A stretch of DNA of 64,000 nucleotides, taken from Sitta carolinensis. Taxonomy: Eukaryota; Chordata; Aves; Passeriformes; Sittidae. This document shows positions 37,399 through 51,230 of the stretch, one piece after another. The stretch spans positions 37,115,743 through 37,179,742 of the forward strand of contig CM063283.1 in assembly GCA_032173965.1 (NCBI GenBank), written 5' to 3'. Below the pieces are notes generated by a model. The model was not told the DNA's origin. It was given only the letters and a program-made list of their open reading frames with translations, and did no database searches. Each line of letters starts with the position of its first letter. The stretch's first letter is position 1. The translations under genes and the position numbers were made by a program.

Positions 37399-39988
37399 TC
37401 TTTATGAATTTTTGTAACCTACTTATATGTGTAACCAACTTATTTAACATAATACAAGCTAGTTTGTTTGCTGCTGTCTATTAATTCATGGCTATTGAGA
37501 AGTTACAAGGCTACATTGGTATAGTATTTATATAATAGCTTTCAGGAATTATTCCCTTTCCATAGTGTGTATGTGCACAGGAGCCTGCATTTTTGCTTTT
37601 CTGAAATGTTTTTCAGTTACGAATGTTCTACATGTGACTCTTAAATCATCTCAATTTAGTCCAATCTTAATTGCAACGAGATACTGTGTTCAAGCCATCA
37701 GCAAAAAATAAACTGATACTACTACTGGTATTAGAGATGTGACCTGACATTTAGGACAAAGTCTTAGTTTGAGGAGAATGTTCCTGTTACTACATGATGA
37801 TGTTGGTCATCAATTAATGGTGTATTAGTTTCTAGCTAAGAAAACAGTAGCATACTAGGGCTGAGTAAGCTGGGGAAAGGAAAATTGCTCTAGAGAGGAC
37901 AAAATTAATAATGCCACTGAGTCATTTTAACTCATCAAAATCCATACAATTGGCAGATAGTCTGACAGTGTGCCAAAAAGTTTTGTGAGAATTAAGGTTT
38001 TGTCAACACTACCTTTTTGTTAGGGGGGCAAGATTTAGATTGACTAAGGGGAAGTCATGAGGAGTATTTTAAATGGGCAGATGCTTCTTTGAAATTTCCT
38101 TTTCTCTGTATTCATTGTGCTGCCTGCAATCACTAGCTCTAAGACCACACTTATAGCTTGAACAATCCAGTTGCCCTTAATGAGAGGAAAGTTAATGGAG
38201 TAGCATTTCTTTCCACATATGCTTTTTTTAAAAGAATGTTTCCAATCTTTATAGGGGAAATACAGAATTTGAGGCTTGAGTTGGTGTCAGCTGCATATTC
38301 CAATAATTTTCATTTGTGGTTGCCTCAGATTACTAGACCTACCTTGCTAGGAACCATAAAATCAAGGGTATGATCTTAGATAAGCAATATCTCTACTAAA
38401 AAGGATGAAGTCACTTTTGTGTTTTCTTTTGACAGTAAATTGAATCCTTAATACATATGCTATGATGCATCAACCTAATATACAGAGATTTTTATGTAAT
38501 TATTTCATTAGAATACTGACTCTGTAAAGTCACTTAAACTGGGACTTCAGATGGTGGGAAAACCTGCTTAACACAGTGCAAAGAATGATAGAATTTCCCT
38601 GTACCCTTGCTTAATAAATGTATGTGAATATGGTAATAAAAGAATGGTGTAACTTGGGTGACTTGATAACCAAGAAACTTACTACATCACAACAGTGCAT
38701 TATTTTTCTAAGTACCAGACTATAAAGAAAAAAAAAAAAAACAAAACCCTTTAACCCCTAAATGACTTTCAGCATCCAAACAATATTCAGTGCAAGTATT
38801 TGAGAAAGAGAAAGGTGATTTTTTTGTCAATCAGTCCATTTGTTTTGAAAAGTATCTCTAAAGATTCATATTTCATTCAAGTGGAAGAAAACAGTGGTTC
38901 CTGTGCATTCAGAGACTGTGTGACAAAACAATTCTTAAAGTAATTTATTTTCCTCTGTTGAAAGCTCAGGTTTTATTCAGGTTTTGATATCTCAGATGTA
39001 CAGATGCTGAACACACTGAGGACATCATACTCCTAGAGGTGAATGACAAAAAATACAGCACTTTTGCCTCTGCAAGCATCATTTTTGGAATATGGAATAA
39101 TTCCTTATGAAATAGAATACAGTTTTTTTTTAAAAAGCACAGCCATAAGAACATCCTTATATAAAATATAAATTTACTTGGATTACTTGTATTTCTCTTA
39201 AAATATATTTCTATTATCACTCAGGCTAAAATTCTATAGGGAAACAGTGACATGTATGTAGAATCAAAATTAATTAGTATTACCGTTGTAGACCATTCTT
39301 AAGTTAAATGAAAAAATTCCCAATTGCTTGCTCACCAGGAAAAGTCTGGGCAAGGGATTGTACTATTTAGGCTATGATTCCTGTGAAGAATATGACTTTC
39401 ATAGCAACATCTGTGTCAATAAATTAATGATAAATAAACGAGTTCAGAGCTGTTCTTCACCTTGGATGGCAGGCATGCATCCTGCAGCTTACAACTGCAG
39501 ATCCAAAATCTTTTTCTTATTACAGTATTTCCCAACCTAAGGAAAAAACCCCAAAATAACCATATCTTCTCCCAAGAAAGAGTTCCTGGGCTTGTTTCTT
39601 GTACTGTCCATGGCCAATTACGGAATATGTTTTTTAGCTATACTAAAAAATTACTGCTAGGTTGAATGTCTGTCTTGTTGATTTCCTAATGTGTTTTTTG
39701 TTTAAAGAGACTAGAGGCAAAGTTTTTATGGAAGTTTTATCTTTATCTTTTATTAGACCAAGTGCCAAAACCTCTCAGGCTTTTAGAACACAAGCACTTA
39801 TGTCTGCTGAATGAAGTTAATCACTGTTACAGTCTAAAAGCATCTGAAAGCAATTAAAAATGCTTATATAGAAGTTCTGTTTTAAGTAAAAGAAACTTGA
39901 TTTCTCCACCTTCTGTTCAATAGCTGGATACCATTTGTCCATTGTGTGCTAAAGATGATGACTTTTTTCATTAAAATTTCTTGCAGAA

Positions 39989-40008
39989 TTTTTTTTTTTT
40001 TTTTTTTT
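39989..40008 (+). repeat. T20 mononucleotide run
   Basis: Twenty uninterrupted T bases, read directly. Confidence 0.88.
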
Positions 40009-42202
40009 GGAGTCTTTAATAGCTTTCTTCCTGACTCCAAGAGAAAACTCCTGATATTTTGAATTATCTGTCTTTTTTTTTTCCTCCTACTCTGAAGACC
40101 CCAAACTAACTTCCTGATGATACAGAAGAACATAAATATATTTTTTCTTTATCCCTGTGCAAAAAAAAAGAAGCAGTCAGTCCAAACATGGTATGATTAC
40201 CATATCCACATCCACTTAGAGATTTTAGGAATTGTTACATAATTTTGTGCTTAGAAAAAAATCTTTTAAATAATATTGTTTTGTTTGGTTTGGTTTCTTC
40301 TGGTGGAAAATTTTAAGTCATCTTGAGATCAGTTATACTTTTTATGCCCTGTAACTGCTATTGTTTGAGACTTAAAGTTGTGGATAACCATTCACACGTT
40401 GTTTTTTTTTTTAAACAGACTTCTGTCTGAATAATTTTCTGAAGAAAAATATTTGCTTTTAAATTATTCCATAGTTGTTAGCTGCTGTCTTTATAGTGAT
40501 TTACAGACACAGTATTTTCTTGACATATCTTGAGTTCCAAGTCACATGATTTGAGAAAATATTTACTTTTATTTTCTGTGAAAAAGTATTTTAGGATTTT
40601 CCACGAGTGGTTTCAGCTTTGAAATCTCACCTTTGTGACTTATTTTCAGCTCTTCCCTGAAAATTTACAAAAGGACTAGAAATAACTAATTCTTCATTCA
40701 TCCTAATCTGAGACATTTTCCTTAATGAGTGCTGGAAGTTTCACTGATTCCAGATTACACAGATTTAGCCTTGGCATGAATTTTTGACTATATAAATGGT
40801 GCTTTATAAACTAACAGAACTGTGGTAAGAATGAGAATTTTAATATATCATCATTCTTCCCTCTCCTTGCTCAAAACTACTTCATTTAATACTCAGTTTT
40901 ATTTAATTAAACCTTTAATAACAAAAATAATTTTTTCTGGAAGGGGAAACACTAAATGAAGAACAGTAAATACTAACAAGATTTTCCCTGGGATGTATTC
41001 CCTTGCCATTCATTCCAAATATTTAGTTCCTTCATCCTGTCTGGGTGACCAGGCAAGTATTTCACAGAATTTTCTTTAGGGAAATGGACTGGCACTTTAA
41101 AAGTTAAAAAGTATACCAGGATTCTGTGTTATAAGTAATGATGTATCTTTCAGAACTTTTATTTATTTTTCAGACTTTATTTCTTATTAAGTAATCAAGG
41201 AAGTTAATAGATTCAGTAGGTAGCCCAGATTAAAGTAGGGCATAGGCAAAAGCAAAGGATATCTAATGTAGCCCTTATATAACCTGTAATCAAGTTGGGT
41301 GAAGGTTATTGCCAATGGATTTAACTTCATTTCTGTCTCACATCTTGGAGTGTTTTAATTCAGAAACCACAGAAACTGTATTTAGTCTGCCTGTAGAAAA
41401 TCCTTTTTTTCTTGGTGTAAAAAAATTTGTGCTAATTTGGGATTTTTTTTTGCTTTACTGTGTAATTCAGGACTGTTTATATAACCTCTGAGATAATGCT
41501 GTCTTTTGGAGTTGCGTTTGAATCTGCTTCATTGCTCCTTTTAGAATTATTCATGATCTAATTGTATTTGTTCACTTAACATGGATCCATCTGTGGCCTG
41601 CTCCCAGTAAAAGCCTCCTCATTTCATCCTCAGTCATTACATGTGAACATCTCACACAGTGCTTAGCTCCAGCTCACTTTTTGTATAGTGTTGTTCCTAT
41701 GGTTACTTGCAGGGATTGTTTCTATCAGAGTTCTGTCTTATTCTTTCACTTTTTATTTGTTGCTTTGGTATAGTTTCTGCTGCCCTGACTCTGTATTCAA
41801 AAGTCACAGTATCTTCCATGATATCCTGTCCCCTGGATCTCCACAATTTTTTCAGAGATGTGAAAGATTTCAGAGCTAATTATCGTGATCAATTCATTTC
41901 TGGGAAGAAGGTATTGGTATCGGGGTATGTGGTTTGAGGCTTCCTCATTTCTTTGAATAGTTTTGATTAAATAACTAAGTTTTGGCCACTATGGTGTCTT
42001 GTAAAGAGAAGCATTCCTCTCATTTTTCAAAAGTTAGTGATTTTGAGATTCATCTGAATTCTGTCCCCTTTAAGTTCCTTTCTACTTTACACTGTTACGT
42101 TTTCACCATGTCAAAAATCAAAATAAAGATGCTCACTTAAATTTTACTTACTGGTTTTGCTTTTATGTCTATAATATGTATAAAATTTAGACTAGAGTAA
42201 AA

Positions 42203-42370
42203 TAGAATATTTCAGTTGGAAGTGACTTACAACAAACATGTAATCCAACTGCCTGACCACTTCACTGCTGACCAAAAATTAAATCAAGTTATGTAACTGT
42301 GTTTTGACAAGACTGTTAGATTCATTTTAGACACCTTAATACTGTTGCTTCAAGCTTGACAGATTTATTG
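42203..42370 (-). mobile_element. Old CR1 LINE fragment, antisense
   Basis: Diverged. Read on +: AGAATATTTCAGTTGGAAGTGACTTACAAC, GTAATCCAACTGCCTGACCACTTC and GCTGACCAAAAATTAAA. This fits the wording of an older CR1 subfamily (ACTGCCTGACCACTTC, GCTGACCAAAAGTTAAA). Edges are uncertain. Confidence 0.75.
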
Positions 42371-43025
42371 CTTCTATTATTCTGCTAAATCTGGGATGAA
42401 TGCCATTAGGTAATGTTCTTTTAAAGAAAATATGAAAAACACTAAACACTGATAGATAAATACATAGCAATGGAAAGGGATTTCCAGTACTAATATAGCT
42501 CATAATTTCTCCTAAAGACCTCTTAAGTCTCTTTTGCCAAATGTCTGAAGAAAATATGAACCTGGATTCTTGCCCCTTTTTTTTTTAAATTTGCTTCCTC
42601 CTGCTTCCTAGCAGCTTCTAGGAGAATTTTCAGGTGATGTAATTCTTTTGAATTGCATTGGTTTTCTTTCATTTGTACTGCATACATCTTCAAGAAGAAA
42701 CTTCACTCCCTGGGGCTACTTAATGACAAATCTTTAGCTTTGTATAATTGACACAAAAAAGGGAACATTTCAAGACATATATTTTGACAAATATACCGTC
42801 TTGTGCTGTCTCTGCATTTGTTTACGGCAACATATTCTTGGAGAAATACTTGCTAAATGCAGAGGTAAATCTCTATCATAGCATGGAAATACTATTTATG
42901 GTGCACAGGATCAAAAAGTGCTGTTCACAAACCCTATTCTGTTTAAAGATCTATAAGGAGACTTTTCACAATTCTGTTAAAATTTTGATTCTTATAAATA
43001 CTATGCAAATTTCTTTTTAAAATAA

Positions 43026-43146
43026 CCCTCCCTCCCGACGCTTCCTTACGACACTTCCTTCCTGCCGTCCTTCCTTCCTGCCTGCCTTCCACACTTCCTT
43101 CCACACTTCCAACACTTCCTTCAGACACTTCCTCCCTTCTTTCCTT
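43026..43146 (+). repeat. Pyrimidine-rich minisatellite (TTCC / ACACTTCC units)
   Basis: About 120 bases built from CTTCC and ACACTTCC(TTC) words: ACACTTCCTTCC, CTTCCTTCCTGCC, CCACACTTCCTTCC, AACACTTCCTTC and ACACTTCCTCCC. The units are irregular, so it is an imperfect array. CTTCC/GGAAG is also the ETS core, so many ETS-like words occur here by repetition. Confidence 0.92.
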
Positions 43147-44519
43147 AATATAATATAAGTTTACCATTTGAAATATAGAGCTTCAGTTACGTTATTCTTG
43201 CCAGCATGCACTGTGGGCATCTCATTGATACTGAGGCTTTAAGAATTCCGCACTATTCCATGCTGTTGCCATCTACTTTTTTTTTTGGTGAAGTATCCTA
43301 TATAAGAACACTTTATTTAGAGTGTGTGCTACTGAGAACAGAGCTTTCTGGGCATAGAATTAAAACAGTTTTAGCCTGACCTGACAGCCAGAAGGAGAGA
43401 AAAAGCTGGTAGATTTTCATAAGTTCTTTCCAAAGTAGGAAATAGTTTCAGATACTTCTCCCTCTTTGGTCTGCCACTGCCTTTATGAAGGGGGGAATTA
43501 AGGGAATATTTACAATCTGAAAGAGACTGTTCCTTGTCATCCTGGGTGCATCACTATTATAACATGACAAAAGAGTTTCCATTCCAGAGTTAATAACTCT
43601 GTGTAGTGTATGAGGACATGTACATGAACATGCTAATTCAGGTATCTCACTACTGTGCTCCACTAAATGAAATAAATATGCCCATAATCACCAATATCAT
43701 CCCTCTAGGTTTACTCAAGTGAACGAAACTACATCTTTCTGAGAGTGTTTAAGATTTTCTTTATGCTCTGATGAATTCTTATTTTCAAGTTTTTCTGTGC
43801 AGCAATGAACTGCACAGTGATGTGGTGGATACTGTATTATATGAAAGTGCCTGGAATATTTGCTGCTGTCCTGTTCTGCAGCTGATTTCTCCCCTAATTC
43901 AGGACATGGCAATAGCTTTTGGGACCAATCACTAAATGTCTTATTCAGTAGAGGTTCTACTGATAACCCAGTTACTGCTGATGTGGGCCAGACTGCGCCT
44001 GTAATCCAGCTGGAGAGTACTCAATTCTGTAGATGCTTTGCATTCATTAGCAATATGTACTCTGGCATTAAATCTAGATTTTGATTAGAAGGTGAATATT
44101 TATATTGTGAAATCAGTTTGCCTCCCTAATTTGATTTTAATAGGAAGTAGAACCAGGGAAAAAAATAGCTGGCAAAATGTTTGACAGAAACAGATAAAAG
44201 GTATGAGAACTAGTAGCATTCAAAGTAGATTTTATTCTCTTTTGTCCATCAGGATCTATTTTTAAAATATTTCTGTAAAAATAGAGTCCTTGAAAGAAAG
44301 AAGGAAAGAAAGTGCACTTAATAGGAATTGTTTTTTTCTTACAGAACAACACAAAGCATGTATCATTTTAAGGCATTATTTTTCTGAGTTTTTAATGACT
44401 CAAATTTTTTAAACTTTTATAAAGCAAAGGTTTTTAATTGAGTATAAAGTTGAGATAGTTTTGTAGTAGTTGTTTTTCCGAGCAGAAAACCAATTTTAAA
44501 GGAAATATGTACCAGTAAT

Positions 44520-44930
44520 AAAATTCCAAAGCAGCGGATTGATTACTTTTCCATAGAAACGGCAGGCATACAGGTAAATATCTTTACTACATTTTTACTA
44601 TCTGAGAAAAGAATTTAATTTTCCCTAGCTTTAGCTGTGTAAGAAGTTAGCTAACAAGGAGGGAAATTCATCTGCTAATATGTCTGAAAAATAGCTATTG
44701 AAATCTTAACAAATCATCTCCTTTCATAGCCAGTGGAAAGTAGCAGACATCTCTTGAGAGTGATGCATCTCAGTATAAAATAGGCCAACTTGAATCACCC
44801 TCTGGAAATGCCTGTGTCTCTTCATTGACTATAGGCAACCTAGATGAAGAGTTTGGTCTGAATGATTAAATTTTAGAAGGATAATTTAAAATTAGCTGGG
44901 TGAAGCTGTCAGCGTAGGTAAATTATTTTA
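44520..44930. promoter_or_regulatory. Candidate conserved non-coding block
   Basis: Non-repetitive sequence with GCAGCGGATTGATTAC, GAAACGGCAGG, AACAAATCATC and TGATGCATCTCAG words. Looks constrained by its mixed composition; inference only. Confidence 0.25.
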
Positions 44931-45975
44931 AATATGGGAATGCAAAACTGTGTCTGTACATTGTCCGTTAAATGAATCTTTGGAAATTATTGGTGTGTTT
45001 TAAAGTATTTGACAAAGCTTAGTGTGTATTCTGGGTATAGTAATAAAAAGAAATAGGGAAATATTTATTATTTTCATTCACACAAGAAGTTGTATATCAC
45101 ACAGAAGCAATTTAGCAGGCAAACAAATCACATTTAAGCTAAGGACTGAAACTTCTGATATACCTCTGTATTTTCTGTGAGTTGTGTCTGTTATTGGGTT
45201 CTGGTAATTGTGTTCATGGCATAACATGTACATACTTTAGTGCACTTAAAAGATTGGTAAGTCTCTCCAAACTGATAAGTGCTGAATTCCATCTGCACTT
45301 GCTAACTGTAATACTTCCTTCTTAAAAGTACATCTTTAAATACATAAAAAGGTGTTTAAAGAAACATCTTTTATTTGATGCCTGTCTTTTTTCAGTTCTA
45401 TATGGGAGAATTTTAATCTCAAAATTCATAATGTCCTGCAGTACTTTAAGCATGTTGAAACACTGAGAGAAAGACCAGATTTGTTTAAATTCTCTAGTCA
45501 GTAGTAGTTTTCCACATGCAACTTTATTTATCAAATACGGATGTAATTTTTCATATTATTATTGCAAAGAAAATGCTGATAATTCTAACATCCAGTTATA
45601 TAAGTTTAAAAGCATGAACATCTAGCCTGAATAGTAAACCTGGACACTTCAGTTATATTAAAAGTTTATGGTCGTTTTGTCTTTGAAGTCTTTTTTTTTC
45701 TGAGGTACCAGAATAAATTTGATTGCTTATCTATTAAAGGGAGAATTCATTATATTAATTTTTGTATTAGTAAACCTGTACCTTATAGGCTGTAGAAACC
45801 CCTCACATATACATGATAATTTAGATTGTAGATTGCTTTTATTTTATTTTGTCAGTGTTTTGAGTCTCTTAATCCATATTTGCCTACTGCATTTCAAAAG
45901 GGAATCAAATTGGTTTTGTGGTGCATTAATGTTTTATGCAATATTCCATAGAGAACATTAAATCAAAATAAAAGA

Positions 45976-46270
45976 AAAAGGTTGACCTCTAACACTTACA
46001 CCCATTTCTTATGTCAAACTGGAAGATGTTGAAAGCCTTATATGGTCGTAACCCTTCTATCTAACTGTGACCCTCCTTAACATTAAGCAGGTGACTCGAT
46101 TAAACATAAATCAGGCATAAAATGCCCTGCATGAGGCAGCACAGTGAATCAAGCAAATTATCAAATGGCAAAACTCGTTCTGTGCTCTGGGCAATGTAAG
46201 CTGCCATCACTTATACATCAAAACTTCACTCAGTGTAAGATTGATTTTATTTTATTTTGTTTATTTTAAT
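45976..46270. promoter_or_regulatory. Candidate conserved non-coding block
   Basis: Unique sequence with balanced composition and dispersed CpGs (GTCGTAACC, CTCGATTAAAC, CTCGTTC), plus AGCAGGTGACTCG (E-box-like CAGGTG) and GCAAATTATC. No ORF or repeat explains it. A regulatory role is inferred from the DACH1 context. Confidence 0.35.
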
Positions 46271-46689
46271 TCCCTACAGCAAGCTGTGTTAGTTGTGTAA
46301 AATGCTGTCTGCATCATTACGTTCCTAAGAAATGCTTTTCTTGTTCAGTAAAGGCCAGTTGCAATCTTAAGCAACATAATCTATCTAAGACTAGGTATGC
46401 TGTGCTCTGTAGTGGATTGTAGTGGGGTTGGTATTTTGTGCAGTAATAGCAAAACTTAAGCTTCTGTGATTGTATAGATTTTTTTTTTCTGTTTGTTTGT
46501 GTGTATACATACACTATCAACTTTATCAAAAATATGAGCACCAAAGGGATAATGTTATAAAATTGAATCACCAGTAGCCATTGAAGATATTTTCCAGTTT
46601 CAGTAAAGATGCTGGGATTAAAGTGTGTAAGTCCAATCTTAAGGCAAGAATGAATTTTTATGTAAGATGATACATGTCTTCCTTTCACA

Positions 46690-47160
46690 GTTGCTTTTTA
46701 TGCTGCCTTAAAACATGTCAAAATAATCCCCAGCAGAGGAGCCTAAAAGGAATGTCAGCTCTGTGGTTATGTAAATCGAATTGAGTGCTTTACAGCAGGT
46801 TAAGATTTTTATAACTCAGGAGTTGTTAACAGCCAGCTGGTTTGTATCTGTTTTTTATGGTTATTCTTGTCATAGGCAGCCTCCACAATTTTTAATTATA
46901 TTTTATGGTATGTGTTTTCCCTCCTCTTGAATCCCACAGCCACTCTTTGCTTCAAAAGATATTTTCCACTGGGAAGAGGAGAAGCATTGCTTTGGGACTC
47001 CATCATTAGAAATACTGTTGTATAATTACCTCCTGGTAACAGCAGAGGAGTGTGACTCTCCATCGCACATCTTTAACATGCTATGCCAGGATGGAAATCT
47101 GTAGTATTCTGCACACCCCGTTAGGCTGTGATGCCTGCAGCCCTTAACTCAGACTGTTGT
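46690..47160. promoter_or_regulatory. Candidate conserved non-coding block
   Basis: About 470 bases of non-repetitive sequence with TTATGTAAATCG (POU-like), AATAATCCCC (OTX/PITX-like TAATCC), ACAGCCAGCTGG (E-box CAGCTG) and CCATCGCACATC. Unlike the AT-rich flanks, it has no homopolymers. A regulatory role is inferred. Confidence 0.38.
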
Positions 47161-50100
47161 CTTCTGCTTTTAAGGAACTGATTTACAGTTTTTATTGCAT
47201 TCACAATGCAAATTTCTCTTTGCTTTACACTTCAGGTTTGAATGAATGCTTTGTGCTTTGCAGGTTTATTGTATTCCATGTTCTGGATCACCTTGTTTTT
47301 GTAACGTACCTTCGCAAAAATGCCTTATTCTTAATTTTTTTCTAGTGACCATAATAGTGATACTGGACAAACGTAATATTTTCAATGTTTTTGTAGCAGG
47401 GTAATTTCAAGAATACAGTCTGATTCCCATCTGGAGTAGAAAATATTTAACATATACTGAACACTTTGTTGAAAAACAAAGCATCATTCCTGACAGCCTG
47501 AAAAGCCAGTGCCTTGGTTTTTGCTAGGCTTCAAGAAGTTATGAAATATTTAGTTCTGTATAACTGTGAAGACATCACCAGAAGCTACATTCTTGAATGT
47601 TTTACAGCATTTTTTGAGTGTCCTCCCTCTGCCAAAGGAAATGGAGTGCTTGTTAATTGTCTTTAATGGTAGATTCTCCTATTGGAACACCTCCTCTCCT
47701 TGCAGAAGTAATGATGTAAGAGTGAGAGTCTTAAATAATTGATCACAAGGAGAAAGCTGTTTGTTAGATGGTTAAAAGACTGTTAAGCTTGTCAACCGTA
47801 AGATATGAGCCTGTTTTTTAGGTGATGTTGAGAAAATTAACACTTGTTTTTAGTTAAAGTCTAAAATAGTTACAGTCAATCTCACTTGAAAAACCTATTT
47901 TGAAAGCGCAAAGCAAAAAATACATGCTTTTGTATTGTATTCCAAGAATTGATTTGTGTAATCCAGTTTCATTATTTTAACAGACTGAAATCAATAGAAG
48001 TATTATCATCATACCTAATATATTCAGACATTATGGCTCTATAGATCTTCTTGTATTACACAATATTATATTTAAATTTGAATGTTAAGTGTTTATTCTG
48101 ACCTACTTATGGTCTAATGCCCAATGTCAGCAGCTTCTGAACTTCAAATATCTCTCTCTACTGTATTGGCTTCATATTAATTTCTAAAGCTACATTGGGG
48201 CATGCCATGTAACTTAACATAAAGATGCAGGATAAATATTTCTTATCACAATTAGCCTATCTGGTAGGCTAAATTTTTTTTAAAAGCATAAACCAATAGG
48301 AAATTAAAACCCCCAACTTTTAAACAGTTAGCTTTAAAATAACAAGTTTGCTGAAAATGAAGTTTGAATATTAGTAAAAATAATACCAATAGTTGCAAAA
48401 TACATTTCTCATATTTCTTTCAATTTCTTTCCCCATATTTATCCATTTAACAGTTAAGAATGAATGTGATAATGATAATGACAACAAAAATAAAGAAGAT
48501 ACTCCTTAAAATGCCCAAGATACAATGCAATTAGTGCACATACTAAAGCTGCAAGATACATATTACATTGCTTTTAAAAAGCACATTGTACATAGATATA
48601 TAGTATAATATTTTTAAAAGATCGCCAAAAGCCCCAGTAAATCTCACAGACTTTAGCAGATTCGGTGCATACAAAATGTTTCATATTTTAGGAATTAGAG
48701 GACTGCAGCCACAGTTCATGGTTTCACCTTGGCACTTACCCCAGGCAAAACTGCCAGTATTTGCCAACCATGACCCACAAAAGTAATGGTCTTTTCTTTC
48801 TTCTCCAGGGCTGTTGAGGACAGTTTGTGCTATTTAATGATCTTTATTTGTTCAGGGTTCCAAAATATATCTACAGATCGTACCCTGGAAACTAGAACTA
48901 ATATATTGAATTTTTAATTGCTTGTAGCCATACCATAACAGTTTGAAATAGAAATAGCTCTATATTGAATAATAAAAATAAAAATAAAATATAAAAATAT
49001 CTGCTTTAAAGCAGTACTTGAACCTGCCCTAAAGTCTGTTTGGCTACCAATGAAATTCTGAGACAATGATATGATACCTGCATACTTCAATTAGGTAGTA
49101 GTATGTCAAATAAAATACTCTTTGGGTGGTGTGCAGTATGTGGCCTTCTTGGAACAATTAATTTGAACAAATATAATAACACAGTTTTGACTTAGACTTA
49201 ATTGTAAAGTTTCCATACTCATCAGGTATTATACATGAAGGTATTTTAGAGGAGCAAAGGCAGTGCCAGGTTTCACTGATCCAGTGCAGCTGGAAAAATG
49301 CATCAACAGCTGAAGAGGCTGTTGAACACACCAGGCTTTAATTCATTAATTTAAGCTAGATGGACCTTTACATGAGAATTTTCCCCAGTGTTACTACTTC
49401 TCTATTGGAAACAAACACTGATTTTCTCATTTGTGTGTGTACACTTTTGGATTAGAAACAAAGTTGAGAATATGCTTTTATGAAGCTCTTAATTCAAAAT
49501 TAATGTAGTGATAAAGAATTAAGCATAATTCCACTGTATCCTTGAACAGGTAACCTGATGTAATAGTTCTTAAGTATGCACCTGTTTTTTCTTGTCTGTA
49601 AAGGATGGAAAGATTATTAGATAATCATATTGTTCCTTTTTCTTTTCAGGCCATTTAAAAGAATATCTGATGGCTTTATGGCGTAATTAGATTAGAAGCA
49701 TATTTTTTAGTCCTTAATATCCTGTTTTTCAGAATACGGCTTCCTTTACAGTCAACAAAAAATTAACTAGTAACATTTTTACAAACATAAGGTAAAATCA
49801 TTATATTCTCATGATTGTCAGTGATTTAGGAAGAGCACATTTAACACTTAACTAGCTCAGGTAACAACAGAAGGATGGAGATTTTTTAAACTTAATTTTA
49901 ATAAAGTATTAAGCAGCTTTTGTGGAATTAAGACTTTTTGGTAAAACATCAGAAATTGAAAAGTGTTTTGATTTTTTTTTTATTTGCTAAACGATTGATC
50001 ATCAGCCCTCTCTGCTTCAGAGTTTGGATTGACCATATGTTAACTTGAAATTAAAGTTGGTAAAAAACATTGTATCTGTACATTTGATGGTTTTCAGTAA

Positions 50101-51230
50101 AACACCACAGCTAAACTAATAAAAATACTTATTTCCTATTTTTTTCTTAGTATCTCCCAGGCTCAAGAGTGTTTTGTGTCCTTTTAAGGTGCATGGTAAA
50201 ATTGAAAGCAGTGTTTCACTTCATAGTTCCTTTGTGGATTTTTATCCATGTACACTTTGCATTGAACTACTGCCCTCAGTTCTTAGACTTCTTATGCAAA
50301 TCTACCTTGCATTTATGAACTTTCTTTGACTTTATAGATGTAGAACAAGGATTGAAGACCATATTAATGCATGCTTGGCACTTTATTTTTGAAGCTTTGT
50401 ACAACTCTTCACTGATTTGTATTGATAATCCTTCTGCAGAGTAAGGAAGTGTTATCTCCGTCTAATAGGTAAAGGGGAATAAAATTAAAATGTAGATGAC
50501 ATCTGATTCTTTCTGGTAATCTCAGAATTACAATTCAAGGGCCTCTAATTTCTTCTTCTGATGGTCTTTTTAACTAAAAGAGTGAACAAAGTAATTCAGA
50601 TATTATTCAGATACTTTCAGTGTCTCTTCAGATTCTTCTTGCTAGCACCTAAGGATTTTTGTAGAAGGTATGCTTAGCACATGTGGTTAAGCACTGGTCT
50701 TGAAGGTGTGGGGTTATGATCTTTTTGGATCTAATTTGCTACTAACTGAAGATAAATTATAAGAAAATTACAAACAGGAGACTCCGGCCTTCAGCAGTCT
50801 AACCAAGCAACTGACCTAGGGGCATTTCTAAAGCTGCCAAAGTAGCTGTTCATATAGTCTGTCAAAAAGCACAATTCTGCTCTTGGAAAAAATATCTTCC
50901 ATAATTTTCATCTGGGCATTTTATGTGAACACACAGGATGAGAAAAAGAAAATTAATAAAAGGTGAAGTGCACTGTGTTAATGGCATTCTGCAGATACAA
51001 TTGCTTCTGTAAATACTTGTGTGAAATACTGTGTTAGTGGAGGACTGATTTGGGGACACACAGCACAAAGGTAGGAGCTTTGAAATGGACTAAAGTTTAT
51101 TTTTTGGTTATATGGTGGCTTGAAGTAAAAATATTTGTTAAAATATCTCTTTTATATAAAAACTCTAAGGCAAGCCGGTGCTGCAATTGGATGCAAAAAA
51201 TAGTTGATCCTCTTGATAAAATAGATATTT
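47161..51230 (+). other. DACH1 intron, unique AT-rich sequence
   Basis: Non-coding. Contains an A/T-only (AAATA)n run at 48969-49000. No mobile element or exon is recognised. Confidence 0.55.
48969..49000 (+). repeat. (AAATA)n A/T-only low-complexity run
   Basis: AATAATAAAAATAAAAATA followed by AAATATAAAAATAT, read directly. Confidence 0.85.

Larger units (their letters stand above)
36692..42202 (+). other. DACH1 intron, unique sequence
   Basis: AT-rich non-coding with a purine tract at 37314-37398, A14 (38728-38741) and T20 (39989-40008). No exon or mobile element is recognised; small ORFs have no family motifs. Confidence 0.55.
42371..45975 (+). other. DACH1 intron, unique sequence
   Basis: Non-coding, including the pyrimidine minisatellite and the possible regulatory block listed separately. 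Bases 43860-44060 are also GC-balanced and non-repetitive. No exon is seen. Confidence 0.5.

Noticed and set aside
46317..46688. 123-codon ORF on the minus strand
   Set aside because: No recognisable motif. AT-rich codon content, as expected for chance ORFs in 64 kb of AT-rich DNA.
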